Source of the DNA: Tenacibaculum tangerinum
GTDB taxonomy: Bacteria; Bacteroidota; Bacteroidia; Flavobacteriales; Flavobacteriaceae
DNA: 64,000 nt
Direction of reading: 5' to 3'
Assembly: GCF_029853675.1 (NCBI RefSeq)
Contig: NZ_CP122539.1
Location: 2,561,001 to 2,625,000 of the forward strand
In this document: positions 9,454-18,340 of the stretch, in pieces
Layout: each line of letters starts with the position of its first letter
How positions within the stretch are numbered: the first letter of the stretch is position 1
Program-made: the position numbers and the translations under genes
Notes under the pieces: generated by a model
Databases searched by the model: none
The model's input: the letters and a program-made list of their open reading frames with translations, nothing else
What the model was told of the DNA's origin: nothing

Positions 9454-10782
9454 TTGGATCCAGAACCTGAACCTATACTTTTATTATTATTAAGTTTCGA
9501 TTGGTTGACCTTCGTCAACTGTTTGCTTTTATTGTTATTATTAATTTGCTCGGCATTGGTTTCAGGAACAGAAGTTGCCTTCTTTTCTATTTCACAAACC
9601 GAGTTACACGAGCTTTCAACGAACTCAAAAGAAAAAAATACCGTAGTAAAACTACTTGAAAATCCTAAGAAATTATTAGGAACTATTTTAATTACCAATA
9701 ACTTTATTAACATTCTTATTGTATTGCTTTTTGCGAGTATTGGTAAAGTACTTTTTACAAATTTAGATTATGATTTAGATTTTCGATATTTTAAAGTATC
9801 GGTACTTTTTTTAACTGAAATAGTACTTATTACCTTTTTAATTTTATTATTTGGCGAGGTACTTCCTAAAGTATACGCAAGTCGAAAATCATTGCAGTTT
9901 GCAACATTCATGGCAAAACCTATCCAGTTTTTAAACACGGTATTAACTCCATTAAGTTCACCTCTTATTAAACTTACAAGTATTGTTGAAAACAAATTAG
10001 GAAATAAAAATAACAACCTCTCTGTAGAGCGTTTGTCGCAAGCATTAGAACTTACTTCTGATGATGCAACGACTAAAGAAGAACAAAAAATACTAGAGGG
10101 AATTGTAAGCTTTGGAAATACCGAAACAGTACAAATTATGAAGCCTCGAACCGACGTATGCGCGATTGCTGACGATGCTAGTTATGAAGAGGTATTGAAA
10201 ACAATTTTAAAGAACGGATATTCAAGAAACCCCGTATACCATGAAAATATTGATAATATAGTTGGGGTTTTATATGCTAAGGATCTATTAGAGCATTTAA
10301 ACAAAAAAATGTTTAAGTGGCAAAAGTTACTAAGAGAACCATTTTTTGTGCCAGAAAACAAAAAATTAGATGATTTATTAGTAGAATTTCAGGAAAAGAA
10401 AAAACACTTAGCCGTGGTGGTTGATGAATATGGAGGCACCAGCGGAATTGTAACTTTAGAAGACGTCATAGAAGAAATTGTAGGCGATATTAACGATGAA
10501 TTTGATGATGAAGACCTAACCTATTCAAAACTAGATGAGAATAATTATATTTTTGAAGGAAAAATAACCATTAAAGATTTTTGTCGCGTATTAGAAGATG
10601 AAGACGAAGAAAAATTTGAAGAGGCTAAAGGAGAAAGTGAAACCATAGCAGGCTTTATTTTAGAAGTCTCAGGAAAATTTCCTAAAAAGGGCGAAAAAAT
10701 AAACTTTAGTAATTATACGTTTACTATTGAAGCCTTGGCTAAAAAACGTATAAAACAAGTAAAAGTTACCCGAAATGCGTAA
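9454..10782 (+). CDS. gldE: Gliding motility-associated protein GldE (CNNM/CorC family)
   Basis: A 442-residue inner-membrane protein. The N-terminal half is a DUF21/CNNM domain with four hydrophobic segments (about 10-170), followed by a CBS pair (VQIMKPRTDVCAI, VGVLYAKDLLEHL, HLAVVVDEYGGTSGIVTLED) and a C-terminal CorC/HlyC domain (GFILEVSGKFPKKGEKI). In Flavobacterium johnsoniae gldE lies next to gldD and supports gliding. The start is a TTG, giving the conserved opening (M)DPEPEP; the codon is unusual but the alternative internal starts would lose the first membrane segment. It overlaps gldD by 8 bases, indicating translational coupling. Confidence 0.9.
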   Translation: MDPEPEPILLLLLSFDWLTFVNCLLLLLLLICSALVSGTEVAFFSISQTELHELSTNSKEKNTVVKLLENPKKLLGTILITNNFINILIVLLFASIGKVLFTNLDYDLDFRYFKVSVLFLTEIVLITFLILLFGEVLPKVYASRKSLQFATFMAKPIQFLNTVLTPLSSPLIKLTSIVENKLGNKNNNLSVERLSQALELTSDDATTKEEQKILEGIVSFGNTETVQIMKPRTDVCAIADDASYEEVLKTILKNGYSRNPVYHENIDNIVGVLYAKDLLEHLNKKMFKWQKLLREPFFVPENKKLDDLLVEFQEKKKHLAVVVDEYGGTSGIVTLEDVIEEIVGDINDEFDDEDLTYSKLDENNYIFEGKITIKDFCRVLEDEDEEKFEEAKGESETIAGFILEVSGKFPKKGEKINFSNYTFTIEALAKKRIKQVKVTRNA

Positions 10783-11335
10783 ATTCTTTTTATTGATATC
10801 AATCCTGTTTTTAATAAGCTGTGGGGAAGAAACGTTACCAAAACCTAAAGGATATTTAAGTTTAGAATACCCCGATAAAGCTTATAAAAAAATAAACTTA
10901 TACAGGCCTTATATATTTGAAATAAATAATATTGCCAAATCTAAAGACTTGCCGAAAAACTGGATGAATGTTGAATATCCTGCTCTAAAAGCATCAGTAG
11001 ATATTACATACCGTGCTATAGAGGGAAATTTGAGAGAGCTGCTTATAGAGTCTGAAAAATTAGTGTTTGAGCACGCTATCAAAGCCGATCAAATTACTGC
11101 CCCAGTAGAGTATGCCAATCCTAATACAAAAGTATACGGAAGTTTATATCAAATTCTCGGAAATGCTGCTTCTCAAGTACAATTTCATGCCACCGATAGC
11201 ACGAAGCATTTTTTAAAAGGCTCGTTGTTTTTTTATACCAAGCCTAATTACGACTCCATTTTACCAGCTGTTGAATACATTAAAAAAGATATGATTCACA
11301 TGATGGAAACTTTAGAGTGGAAAGATAGTGAGTGA
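10775..11335 (+). CDS. gldD: Gliding motility lipoprotein GldD
   Basis: A 186-residue lipoprotein with lipobox FLISC (Cys16). The mature part opens with the conserved PKPKGYLSLEYPDKAY. In F. johnsoniae GldD is required for gliding, and it is associated with the type IX secretion machinery. It overlaps the end of gldE by 8 bases. An IS982-type element begins just downstream, so this end of the cluster is a recombination boundary. Confidence 0.92.
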   Translation: MRKFFLLISILFLISCGEETLPKPKGYLSLEYPDKAYKKINLYRPYIFEINNIAKSKDLPKNWMNVEYPALKASVDITYRAIEGNLRELLIESEKLVFEHAIKADQITAPVEYANPNTKVYGSLYQILGNAASQVQFHATDSTKHFLKGSLFFYTKPNYDSILPAVEYIKKDMIHMMETLEWKDSE

Positions 11336-11341
11336 GTTAAT

Positions 11342-11359
11342 TAACGTGAGTTCGGGATA
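11342..11359 (+). repeat. Left copy of IS-flanking direct motif
   Basis: ACGTGAGTTCGGGATA lies about 90 bases before the transposase ORF. A near copy (one mismatch, T for G) recurs in the same orientation at about 12310-12326, inside the last codons of the transposase. In IS982 elements ends should be inverted, so the direct orientation is unusual. Confidence 0.5.
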
Positions 11360-11445
11360 AAAAAGTTTTTTAATTACACGAAAAAAAGCGAAAAATTTAG
11401 TAAATTAAATTACTGATTTTTAATTGTATAACTAAATTTTCCACT

Positions 11446-12357
11446 ATGATTTCTGATTTTAAAATTACTGAATTTTTCTGTTTAATTGATGATTTTTGTA
11501 CCGAAATTAATCAAGTTATTGATAAAAATGCTTTAGAAACCTGTTCAAAGATAGTTAGACGAAGAAAGCCTAAACTCACCCAAAGTGAAATAATCACAAT
11601 TATGGTGCTTTTCCATTTTAGTGGTTTTAGGTGTTTTAAACACTTTTATATCGAATATGTTAGCAAACACTTGTCAAAAGAATTTCCAGATTTAGTTTCC
11701 TATAACCGATTTGTTGAATTGAAAAAGCGTTGTTCAGTGCCTATGATACTGTTTCTTCAAATGCACTGTTTAGGTCAATGTACAGGGATCTCCTTTTTAG
11801 ATTCTACCACTATTAAAGTATGTCATTATAAAAGAGAAAAGCAGAACAAAGTTTTTAAAAACACCGCAAAAAAAGGGAAAGGAACCATGGGGTGGTTCTT
11901 TGGCTTTAAACTTCATATTATTATCAATGAAAAGGGCGATATCGTTGACTTTTTAATTACGCAAGGTAATATAGATGACAGGCAACCACTTAAAGATAAA
12001 GCCTTTCATAATCGTGTGTTCGGAAAAATATTTGCCGACAGAGGGTATGTAGGTAAAGAACTGTTTGAACAGCTTTTTGTAGATGGAATACATTTGGTTA
12101 CAAAAATTAGAAAGAATATGAAAAATACTCTTATGCATATCTATGATAAAATTATGCTTAGAAAAAGGGCTGTTATTGAAAGTGTGAATGATATTTTGAA
12201 AAACGTATGTCAAATAGAGCACACAAGACACAGAAGCTTCGATAACTTTATCTTAAATTTAGTCGCAGGGTTAATCGCTTATTCGTTTTATCCAACTAAA
12301 CCTAATATCACGTTAGTTCGGGATAGTTTCATATTCTTTGTAGGTTATCGATATTAA
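11446..12357 (+). CDS. IS982 family transposase
   Basis: A 303-residue DDE transposase. It has the helical N-terminus typical of the family (RRRKPKLTQSEIITIMVLFHFSG) and the three acidic residues: Asp in GISFLDSTTIKVC, Asp in KIFADRGYVGKEL, Glu in RAVIESVNDILKN. It ends later than usual: after the family's typical end (AGLIAYSFYPTKPN) about 18 further residues are read through the motif ACGTTAGTTCGGGATA. The coding sequence is intact, so the element could still be active if its ends are intact. Confidence 0.9.
   Translation: MISDFKITEFFCLIDDFCTEINQVIDKNALETCSKIVRRRKPKLTQSEIITIMVLFHFSGFRCFKHFYIEYVSKHLSKEFPDLVSYNRFVELKKRCSVPMILFLQMHCLGQCTGISFLDSTTIKVCHYKREKQNKVFKNTAKKGKGTMGWFFGFKLHIIINEKGDIVDFLITQGNIDDRQPLKDKAFHNRVFGKIFADRGYVGKELFEQLFVDGIHLVTKIRKNMKNTLMHIYDKIMLRKRAVIESVNDILKNVCQIEHTRHRSFDNFILNLVAGLIAYSFYPTKPNITLVRDSFIFFVGYRY
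12310..12326 (+). repeat. Right copy of IS-flanking direct motif
   Basis: ACGTTAGTTCGGGATA, a 15-of-16 match to the left copy at 11344-11359 and in the same orientation, here coding for TLVRDS at the transposase C-terminus. Confidence 0.45.
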
Positions 12358-12446
12358 TTGAATATTCCCCTTTCTTTTAGATAGGTTTTAGGTTAAATTA
12401 AGATTTTTTTCTATATGTATAACTTTCTTTTTCCTAAAAAACATAA

Positions 12447-12620
12447 TTAATTGTTTGAAGTAGTTTCTTGAAATACTCTTCTAAATATTAATGGATTTGC
12501 GATTTGATGAAACCGTTCCCTAGTTCCACCTATACCTGATATTTCTATTGAGCCTGAATTGAATACACGACCAAGAATACTTTGATTAACAAATATTGCT
12601 TCAATTTGACTATGGTTCAT
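12447..12620 (-). pseudogene. Remnant of a bacterial PH-domain protein
   Basis: Minus-strand codons give 57 residues containing VNQSILGRVFNSGSIEISG and GGTRERFHQIANPLIFR. This is the C-terminal half of the bacterial PH (YdbS/YdbT-like) fold, normally written as QSILGRIFNYGTIEV...GGTKERF. The N-terminal membrane helices and first strands are missing, and a stop codon lies seven codons before the only ATG, so this is a truncated relic rather than a gene. It lies 90 bases from the IS element, and loss of its 5' part may have gone with rearrangement here. Confidence 0.6.
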
Positions 12621-12990
12621 CCTATGTTTGTATTGTTAGGATTTTCTATTGAATTTATATATTTATAAACTTTAGTAGAAAGGATAAAGAACAAGGCAAA
12701 AATCCGTCATTAGTTTCCAAAACAGTTCGAAATGCTTGTCCCTTTATCCTAATGCTTAAAGATTGAACAGTTCATTACGAGGAGGATACGACGAAGTAAT
12801 CTGTTTCTTGGGAACTCTGAATAGAAAGATTGCTTCGCTTCATTCGCAATGACGGTATAAAAGCAATGACGGTAGCCACCCGTAATTTCGATTGGATGCT
12901 GAGCGAAGTAAAAGTGGTAAATGAAAGAAGCTTTAAGTATTTAGTTTCAACAGATAAATTACTTGATCCAGTATTTCCTTCATAACGATA
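12621..12990. other. Intergenic region with palindromic repeat
   Basis: This 370-base gap holds no gene. It contains the repeat at 12772-12856 and a second short GCAATGACGG echo at about 12866-12875; the rest is featureless AT-rich sequence. Confidence 0.5.
12772..12856. repeat. REP-like imperfect palindrome
   Basis: The arms CATTACGAGGAGG...GAAGTAATCT and AGATTGCTTCGC...GCAATGAC are imperfect reverse complements around a 22-base centre. The unit GTCATTGCGA...GAAGCAATCT is a widespread intergenic palindromic repeat type in bacteria, able to fold into a long hairpin. Confidence 0.55.
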
Positions 12991-13521
12991 TCACTTCTTT
13001 AGTTTTGTGAAAAAATCCCACAACACCACACCGCAACTTACCGATATATTTAAGGAATGTTTGGTGCCCAATTGCGGAATTTCAATACATCCGTCAGAAG
13101 CAGAAACTACAGCTTGCTGTACTCCCTTTACTTCGTTGCCAAATACCACTGCATATTTTTGGTTGGGTTTAGGATCAAACGTATCTAACATGGTACTATT
13201 TTCAGCCTGTTCAATACTTAGTACTTTAATTTTTGAATCTTTTAATTTTTCAATCAGAAGTAATGTATTCTCAACGTATTCCCAATCTACCGATTCCGTA
13301 GCACCCAAAGCCGTTTTGTGAATTTCTTTGTTAGGAGGGGTGGCGGTAATACCACACAAATAAATTTTTTCAATTAAAAAAGCATCCGAAGTTCTAAATA
13401 CCGAACCCACATTATTCAAGCTACGAATATTATCTAACACTACGATTACAGGTGTTTTTTGAGTTTGCTTAAATTCTTCAACCGTTTTTCTGCCGAGTTC
13501 GTTGTTTCTTAATTTTCTCAT
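12991..13521 (-). CDS. TrmH/SpoU-family RNA 2'-O-methyltransferase
   Basis: A 176-residue SPOUT methyltransferase with the three family motifs: VLDNIRSLNNVGSVFRTSDA (motif 1, SAM/RNA site with Asn and Arg), YAVVFGNEVKGV (motif 2) and IPQLGTKHSLNISVSCGVVLW (motif 3). These enzymes methylate ribose in tRNA or rRNA using S-adenosylmethionine. The short form with no N-terminal RNA-binding domain resembles TrmL/TrmH-like enzymes, but the target base cannot be read from sequence. It is divergent from mutS, with about 100 bases between the two starts. Confidence 0.85.
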   Translation of the reverse strand: MRKLRNNELGRKTVEEFKQTQKTPVIVVLDNIRSLNNVGSVFRTSDAFLIEKIYLCGITATPPNKEIHKTALGATESVDWEYVENTLLLIEKLKDSKIKVLSIEQAENSTMLDTFDPKPNQKYAVVFGNEVKGVQQAVVSASDGCIEIPQLGTKHSLNISVSCGVVLWDFFTKLKK

Positions 13522-13625
13522 AAAGTGGTTTTCAGGTTCAAAAGTTTAAAGTTGTGAATAACTTGAAACAAAAGAAACTCTAAACTTTTATATCTTCGCA
13601 AAACTAACCCAAAAAATCTAGAAAC

Positions 13626-16234
13626 TTGGCAAAAACAAAGGCAAAAAAGGTAACTCCATTAATGCAACAATACAATGGGATTAAAGCAAAATACCCCGAT
13701 GCCATGTTGTTATTTAGGGTAGGTGATTTTTATGAAACCTTTGGAGAAGATGCCATCAAAGCATCGGAAGTTTTGGGCATTGTTTTAACGAAACGGGGGA
13801 ATGGTAGCGAAAGTGAAACGGCCTTGGCAGGTTTTCCGCACCACTCTCTAAACACCTACCTTCCAAAACTAGTAAAATCGGGGTTACGAGTGGCTATTTG
13901 CGACCAGTTGGAAGACCCAAAAATGACCAAAAAGATTGTAAAACGTGGGGTTACGGAGTTGGTTACGCCAGGGGTAGCTTTAAACGATGAGGTACTACAA
14001 TCGAAATCGAACAATTTTTTAGCAGCCGTTCATTTCGGAAAAAAATTATTGGGGGTTTCTTTTTTAGATGTATCAACTGGTGAGTTTCTCATTGCACAAG
14101 GAAATGAGGAGTATATCGATAAACTTTTGCAAAACTTTTCGCCAAGTGAAGTTTTGGTTGAAAAAAATTCAAACAGCGATTTTTAGAAATTTTTACCAAC
14201 CGTTTTCACACGTTTTACCTAGATGATTGGGTGTTTCAAAAAGATTATGGTGAGGAATTATTACGAAACCATTTTAAGGTAAAAACGCTTAAAGGATTTG
14301 GTGTTGAAGAGCTAGAACAAGGTATTGTAGCCGGAGGTGCAGCGATGTACTATTTGTCGGAAACCCAACATAACAAAATAGAACACATACAATCTATTAG
14401 CAGAATTGCGGAAGACAAGTATGTGTGGATGGATCGCTTTACCGTAAAAAACTTAGAATTATACGGGGGTAATTCGGTAAACTCAGTTTCGTTATTAGAT
14501 ATAATTGATAAAACAATCTCTCCGATGGGAGGACGTTTGTTAAAGCGTTGGTTAGCACTTCCATTAAAAGAGGTAGCAGAAATTCAACAGCGACACGAGT
14601 GGGTAAAATACTTAATCGATAACGACGCTTTTTCTGAAACTGTGAGCTACCAACTCAAACAAATTTCTGATATCGAACGCCTGATATCGAAAGTAGCTAC
14701 AGGTAAGGTTTCTCCACGCGAAGTTATCTTGTTAAAAAACTCGCTAAAAGCCATTCTTCCTATAAAAGATTCCGCAGAAAAAAGCACCAATACATCGGTA
14801 CAACAAATCGGAAAAGAATTGCACGATTGTAAGGTGTTGATTGCTAAAATTACCGACACTGTTATAGAAGAAGCTCCTGTAAACATTAATAAAGGAAACG
14901 CGATTGCTACTGGTGTTTCAGAAGCGTTAGACGAACTACGTACGATTTCAAACTCAGGAAAAGAATATTTAGATACCATGCTCGCTCTAGAAACCGAACG
15001 TACAGGAATTCCGAGTTTAAAAATCGCGTTTAACAATGTATTCGGATACTATATTGAAGTTAGAAATACACACAAAGACAAAGTTCCCGAAGAATGGATT
15101 CGTAAGCAAACCTTAGTAAATGCCGAACGTTATATTACTGAAGAACTGAAAGAATACGAAGCAAAGATATTAGGAGCAGAAGAAAAAATACAACAGTTAG
15201 AAAACGAGATTTTTGCCAAACTAGTCAGCGATATTATCAAATTTGTACCATTGGTACAACAAAATGCACAAAATGTAGGCAAGATTGATGTATTGCAATC
15301 TTTCGCAACCTTAGCTACTGAAAACAATTACGTGCGTCCGTTACTAGATGAGAGCACCGATATTGAAATTAAAAACGGGCGCCACCCTGTTATTGAAAAG
15401 CAACTACCTATTGGAGAAGAGTACATCGCCAATGATGTCGTGCTAAACCGTAATCAGCAGCAAATAATTATGATTACAGGTCCGAATATGTCAGGTAAAT
15501 CAGCTATTTTACGTCAAACCGCCTTAATTGTATTACTGGCACAAATGGGAAGTTATGTACCCGCACAAAATGCTCGTATAGGTATGGTAGATAAGATTTT
15601 TACCAGAGTGGGGGCAAGTGACAATATTTCGATGGGAGAATCGACCTTTATGGTAGAAATGAACGAAACAGCATCTATTTTAAACAATATTTCTGAGCGT
15701 AGTTTGGTTTTGTTAGATGAAATTGGGCGTGGTACATCGACCTACGACGGAATTTCTATTGCTTGGGCTATTGCCGAATACTTACACGAGCATCCATCAA
15801 AAGCAAAAACCTTATTTGCCACACATTACCACGAATTGAACGAAATGACGTCGACTTTTGAACGCATTAAGAATTTTAACGTATCGGTAAAAGAGTTAGA
15901 TAGTAGCATTATTTTCTTGCGTAAACTAGTAGCAGGAGGAAGCAACCATAGTTTTGGAATTCATGTAGCAAAATTGGCAGGAATGCCAAGCATGGTAATT
16001 CATAGAGCAAACAAAATTCTAAAAGAATTAGAAGACTCACATGCACACAAAGAGGTAAAAGAAACCTTGAAAGAAACTCAGCATAAAGACATGCAAATGA
16101 GCTTTTTTCAGTTAGACGACCCCTTGTTGGAAGATATTCGAGAAGAAATTTTAACCACGAATATCGATACGCTAACACCTATTGAAGCGCTTATGAAGCT
16201 GAATGAAATTAAACGAATGTTAACAAAGAAGTAA
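13626..16234 (+). pseudogene. mutS: mutS, DNA mismatch repair ATPase, with one-base frameshift
   Basis: MutS recognises mismatches and small loops and recruits MutL. The first part (TTG start at 13626, [19 protein letters not shown]) includes the mismatch-reading Phe-x-Glu in [13 protein letters not shown]. Its frame stops at 14186; the following frame continues as [20 protein letters not shown] to the end at 16234, with clamp and lever helices, Walker A GPNMSGKS, Walker [10 protein letters not shown] and TSTYDG. Joining needs 8 A's where the run at 14161-14167 has 7. The whole would be about 869 residues, normal for MutS. If the indel is real, the cell would be a mutator; if not, it is a homopolymer sequencing error. 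No other decay is visible. Confidence 0.9.
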
Positions 16235-16477
16235 GACTTTTAGAAACGCTACTGAAAGCTAGAGAAGTCCGTCTAAATTGCTACGAATAAGCTTGAGACA
16301 ACACCTTAAAAGCACCTTGCTTTTGCAACAATAAGGCATCGAGGCACTTTACAAGGCAAGTTTAGAGATGTGTACTTTAAAGAGAGCCGAGTTATTTTCT
16401 AAATACGCTATTGAATTCGTCTAAAAAACTTGTTAACTCTCTTTATTTTTTTCGACGAAGCATAAAATGGTGCATAC

Positions 16478-17329
16478 ATGGCAGTACAAAATATTCAACA
16501 CTATTCTTTTCAAAATATTTTTTCGTTACAAACAGTACAGTTTGAAAAATCGTGTGTGGTGAATACACCCCAACAAATAAATCAGTACAAAATATTTTGG
16601 ATAAAAGAAGGAAAAGGGGTGTATAAAGTCGATTTTAAAAGCTACTCTTTTGCAAATGGAGTCTTGTTTTTTTTATCGCCAGGACAAGTTTTTTCTGTGG
16701 ATTCTGAAAAAATTAAGGAAGCCTACCAACTAAGCTTTGTTAGAGATTTTTATTGCATACAAGCACACGATGCTGAGGTAGCGTGTAACGGTGTATTATT
16801 TAACAATATCTACGAAACGCCTTTTGTTGTGCCTTCAGAAAAAGAAATATTGAAATTAGATTTTATCATGCAAAGTCTCATCGAAGAGTTTGAATTAGCG
16901 GCAACTGCTCAATACGATATGTTGCAATCGTTGTTGAAACAGTTTATTGTATACACTGTTCGTATTAAAAAAGAAAAGGATGTGATAAAAGAAGATATTG
17001 AAACGAAGCTTTTCAAAGATTTTAGTGTACTGGTAGAGCAGAACTTTAAAAAACTACACAGTGTTACCGATTATGCACATCGATTGGGAATTTCACCAAA
17101 GTCGTTAACCAAACATTTTCAAAAACTAGGAACACAAACTCCTAGCGATTATATAAAAAACCGTTTGCTCACAGAAGCCAAAAGGCAATTATTGTATTCA
17201 AATGAAACGGTAAAGTACATTGCTTTTCATCTGGGGTTTAACGATCCTGCTTACTTCTCAAGATTTTTTACCAAAGGTACCGGAATGTCTCCAAAAAAAT
17301 TTCAAAAAGAAAAAACTCGCAACAAATAA
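16478..17329 (+). CDS. AraC family transcriptional regulator
   Basis: A 283-residue regulator. Residues about 1-150 form a cupin-like sensing domain (KIFWIKEGKGVYKVDF, NGVLFFLSPGQVFSV). Residues about 185-280 contain the two helix-turn-helix motifs of AraC: VTDYAHRLGISPKSLTKHF and KYIAFHLGFNDPAYFSRFF, then TGMSPKKFQKE. The gene stands upstream of a CxxC peptide, an AhpD-like and a cupredoxin-like gene on the same strand. A double operator-like repeat (17429-17471) lies between them, which makes that group its likely target; the inducer is unknown. Confidence 0.88.
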   Translation: MAVQNIQHYSFQNIFSLQTVQFEKSCVVNTPQQINQYKIFWIKEGKGVYKVDFKSYSFANGVLFFLSPGQVFSVDSEKIKEAYQLSFVRDFYCIQAHDAEVACNGVLFNNIYETPFVVPSEKEILKLDFIMQSLIEEFELAATAQYDMLQSLLKQFIVYTVRIKKEKDVIKEDIETKLFKDFSVLVEQNFKKLHSVTDYAHRLGISPKSLTKHFQKLGTQTPSDYIKNRLLTEAKRQLLYSNETVKYIAFHLGFNDPAYFSRFFTKGTGMSPKKFQKEKTRNK

Positions 17330-17341
17330 TTGTTACGAGTT
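17314..17341 (+). terminator. Possible hairpin at the end of the AraC-type gene
   Basis: AACTCGCAACAA and TTGTTACGAGTT pair with one mismatch and a 4-base loop, overlapping the stop codon. No T-tract follows, so termination is uncertain. Confidence 0.35.
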
Positions 17342-17428
17342 AATGGGGGGCTATTCATTCGAGGGGAATTATACAAAAAACTAATCTAAACTACGCTGCA
17401 AATATATATCTAGTTTTAAATCAGGTAA

Positions 17429-17471
17429 TTAACATAGGTTAAGAAATGCGTTAACATAGGTTAATAAATGC
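17429..17471. promoter_or_regulatory. Double operator-like direct repeat (probable AraC-type binding sites)
   Basis: Two 21-base copies (17429-17449 and 17451-17471) differ at one position and repeat with a period of 22 bases, about two helical turns. Each holds the perfect inverted repeat TTAAC-ATAG-GTTAA followed by a shared AAATGC tail. They lie between an AraC-type gene and the promoter of the following group, ending 32 bases upstream of its -33 element, the usual place for an activator. Confidence 0.6.
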
Positions 17472-17503
17472 AAAACTGTCCAAACGTTAAGAACTTTTGT
17501 CCA

Positions 17504-17534
17504 TTTTTCAAGGAGCATCTCTGTCGCATCTTTG
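17504..17534 (+). promoter_or_regulatory. Putative promoter of the CxxC/AhpD-like/cupredoxin-like group
   Basis: TTTT (17504-17507), 19 bases, then CATCTTTG (17527-17534), a one-mismatch version of TAnnTTTG. The small ORF at 17559 starts 24 bases on. Confidence 0.45.
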
Positions 17535-17558
17535 TATCAGAATTTTGAATCACACATT

Positions 17559-17660
17559 ATGAGAGTAGAAGTAAATCAATGTCCTAATTGTTGGGGATAT
17601 CAAGAATACGACGAACAGTTCTCAGAAAGAGAGCTGTGTAACTGTGAAAAAATAATTTAG
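17559..17660 (+). CDS. Small cysteine-motif protein (33 aa)
   Basis: ATG to TAG gives 33 residues starting MRVEVNQCPNCWGYQEYDEQ and containing a second cysteine pair (CNC) near the end. The CPNCWG opening is found in short uncharacterised Flavobacteria proteins that precede redox-type genes; here it could bind a metal or form a disulfide. It lies 14 bases before the AhpD-like gene and just behind the operator and promoter, so it is probably the first gene of that transcript. Function unknown. Confidence 0.6.
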   Translation: MRVEVNQCPNCWGYQEYDEQFSERELCNCEKII

Positions 17661-17674
17661 AAAATATTACAATT

Positions 17675-18232
17675 ATGAGTACAAGAATTGAAACATTAAA
17701 CCCAGAAACCACGACAGGAAAATCAAAAGAATTGTTTGACGCCGTTCAAAACAAATTAGGGTTTATACCCAATCTAATTAAAGTAATGGGAAACTCGCCT
17801 GCATTGTTACAATCTTATTTGAGTATAGGAGAATTAAACGGAAGTGGCAACTTTTCAAATAAGTTTAGAGAGCAATTGGCGTTGGTTATTGCAGAAGAAA
17901 ATGAGTGTAATTATTGTTTATCTGCACATACAGCCATAGGAAAAAACAGTGGTTTATCAGAAGAAGAAATTGAGCAAAACAGACAAGCAGAAGCTTCTAA
18001 TGCAAAAACCAAAGCAGGGTTGCAATTTGCACAAAGTGTTACCAGAAATAGGGGGAATGTAACTTCTGAAGAATTGGCACAGGTAAAAGCAGCGGGATAT
18101 ACAGATGGAGATATTTTAGAGATTGTATTAAATGTGGTAGCGAATACCTTAACGAATTATGTAAACCATATTGCAGAAACCGAAATTGACTTTCCTAAAG
18201 TAGAAGCAGGAAAGTTCATACAAAACGCATAA
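17675..18232 (+). CDS. Carboxymuconolactone decarboxylase family protein (AhpD-like)
   Basis: A 185-residue all-helical protein. The core motif EENECNYCLSAHTAIGKNSG holds the CxxC with the downstream His of AhpD-type peroxidase partners, which reduce hydroperoxides through a vicinal thiol pair. The N-terminus (NPETTTGKSKELFDAVQNKLGFIPN) matches the YurZ/peroxidase-related subgroup. Length is normal. With the preceding CxxC peptide and the following cupredoxin-like protein it suggests an inducible redox-stress group under the AraC-type regulator; the physiological substrate is unknown. Confidence 0.85.
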   Translation: MSTRIETLNPETTTGKSKELFDAVQNKLGFIPNLIKVMGNSPALLQSYLSIGELNGSGNFSNKFREQLALVIAEENECNYCLSAHTAIGKNSGLSEEEIEQNRQAEASNAKTKAGLQFAQSVTRNRGNVTSEELAQVKAAGYTDGDILEIVLNVVANTLTNYVNHIAETEIDFPKVEAGKFIQNA

Positions 18233-18340
18233 AAAACGAATAGCTTTTGTAGCTGCATGACGATATGTAGTTGTGAGATTGTTTTGGCTACAAGGCTATT
18301 TTGTTTTTCATAAAAAGTAAAACCATAAAAATTAATAAAC

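Larger units (their letters stand above)
11344..12357 (+). mobile_element. IS982-family insertion sequence, right end uncertain
   Basis: A single-ORF element with a complete transposase lies between gldD and a degraded PH-domain gene. The left boundary is placed at the ACGTGAGTTCGGGATA motif. I cannot find its reverse complement to the right, so the right boundary is set by the transposase stop and may be a few tens of bases off. No target duplication could be recognised. Confidence 0.6.

Noticed and set aside
9447..9713. Minus-strand open frame opposite gldE
   Set aside because: Low-complexity Asn/Lys/Ser product antisense to gldE; no support.
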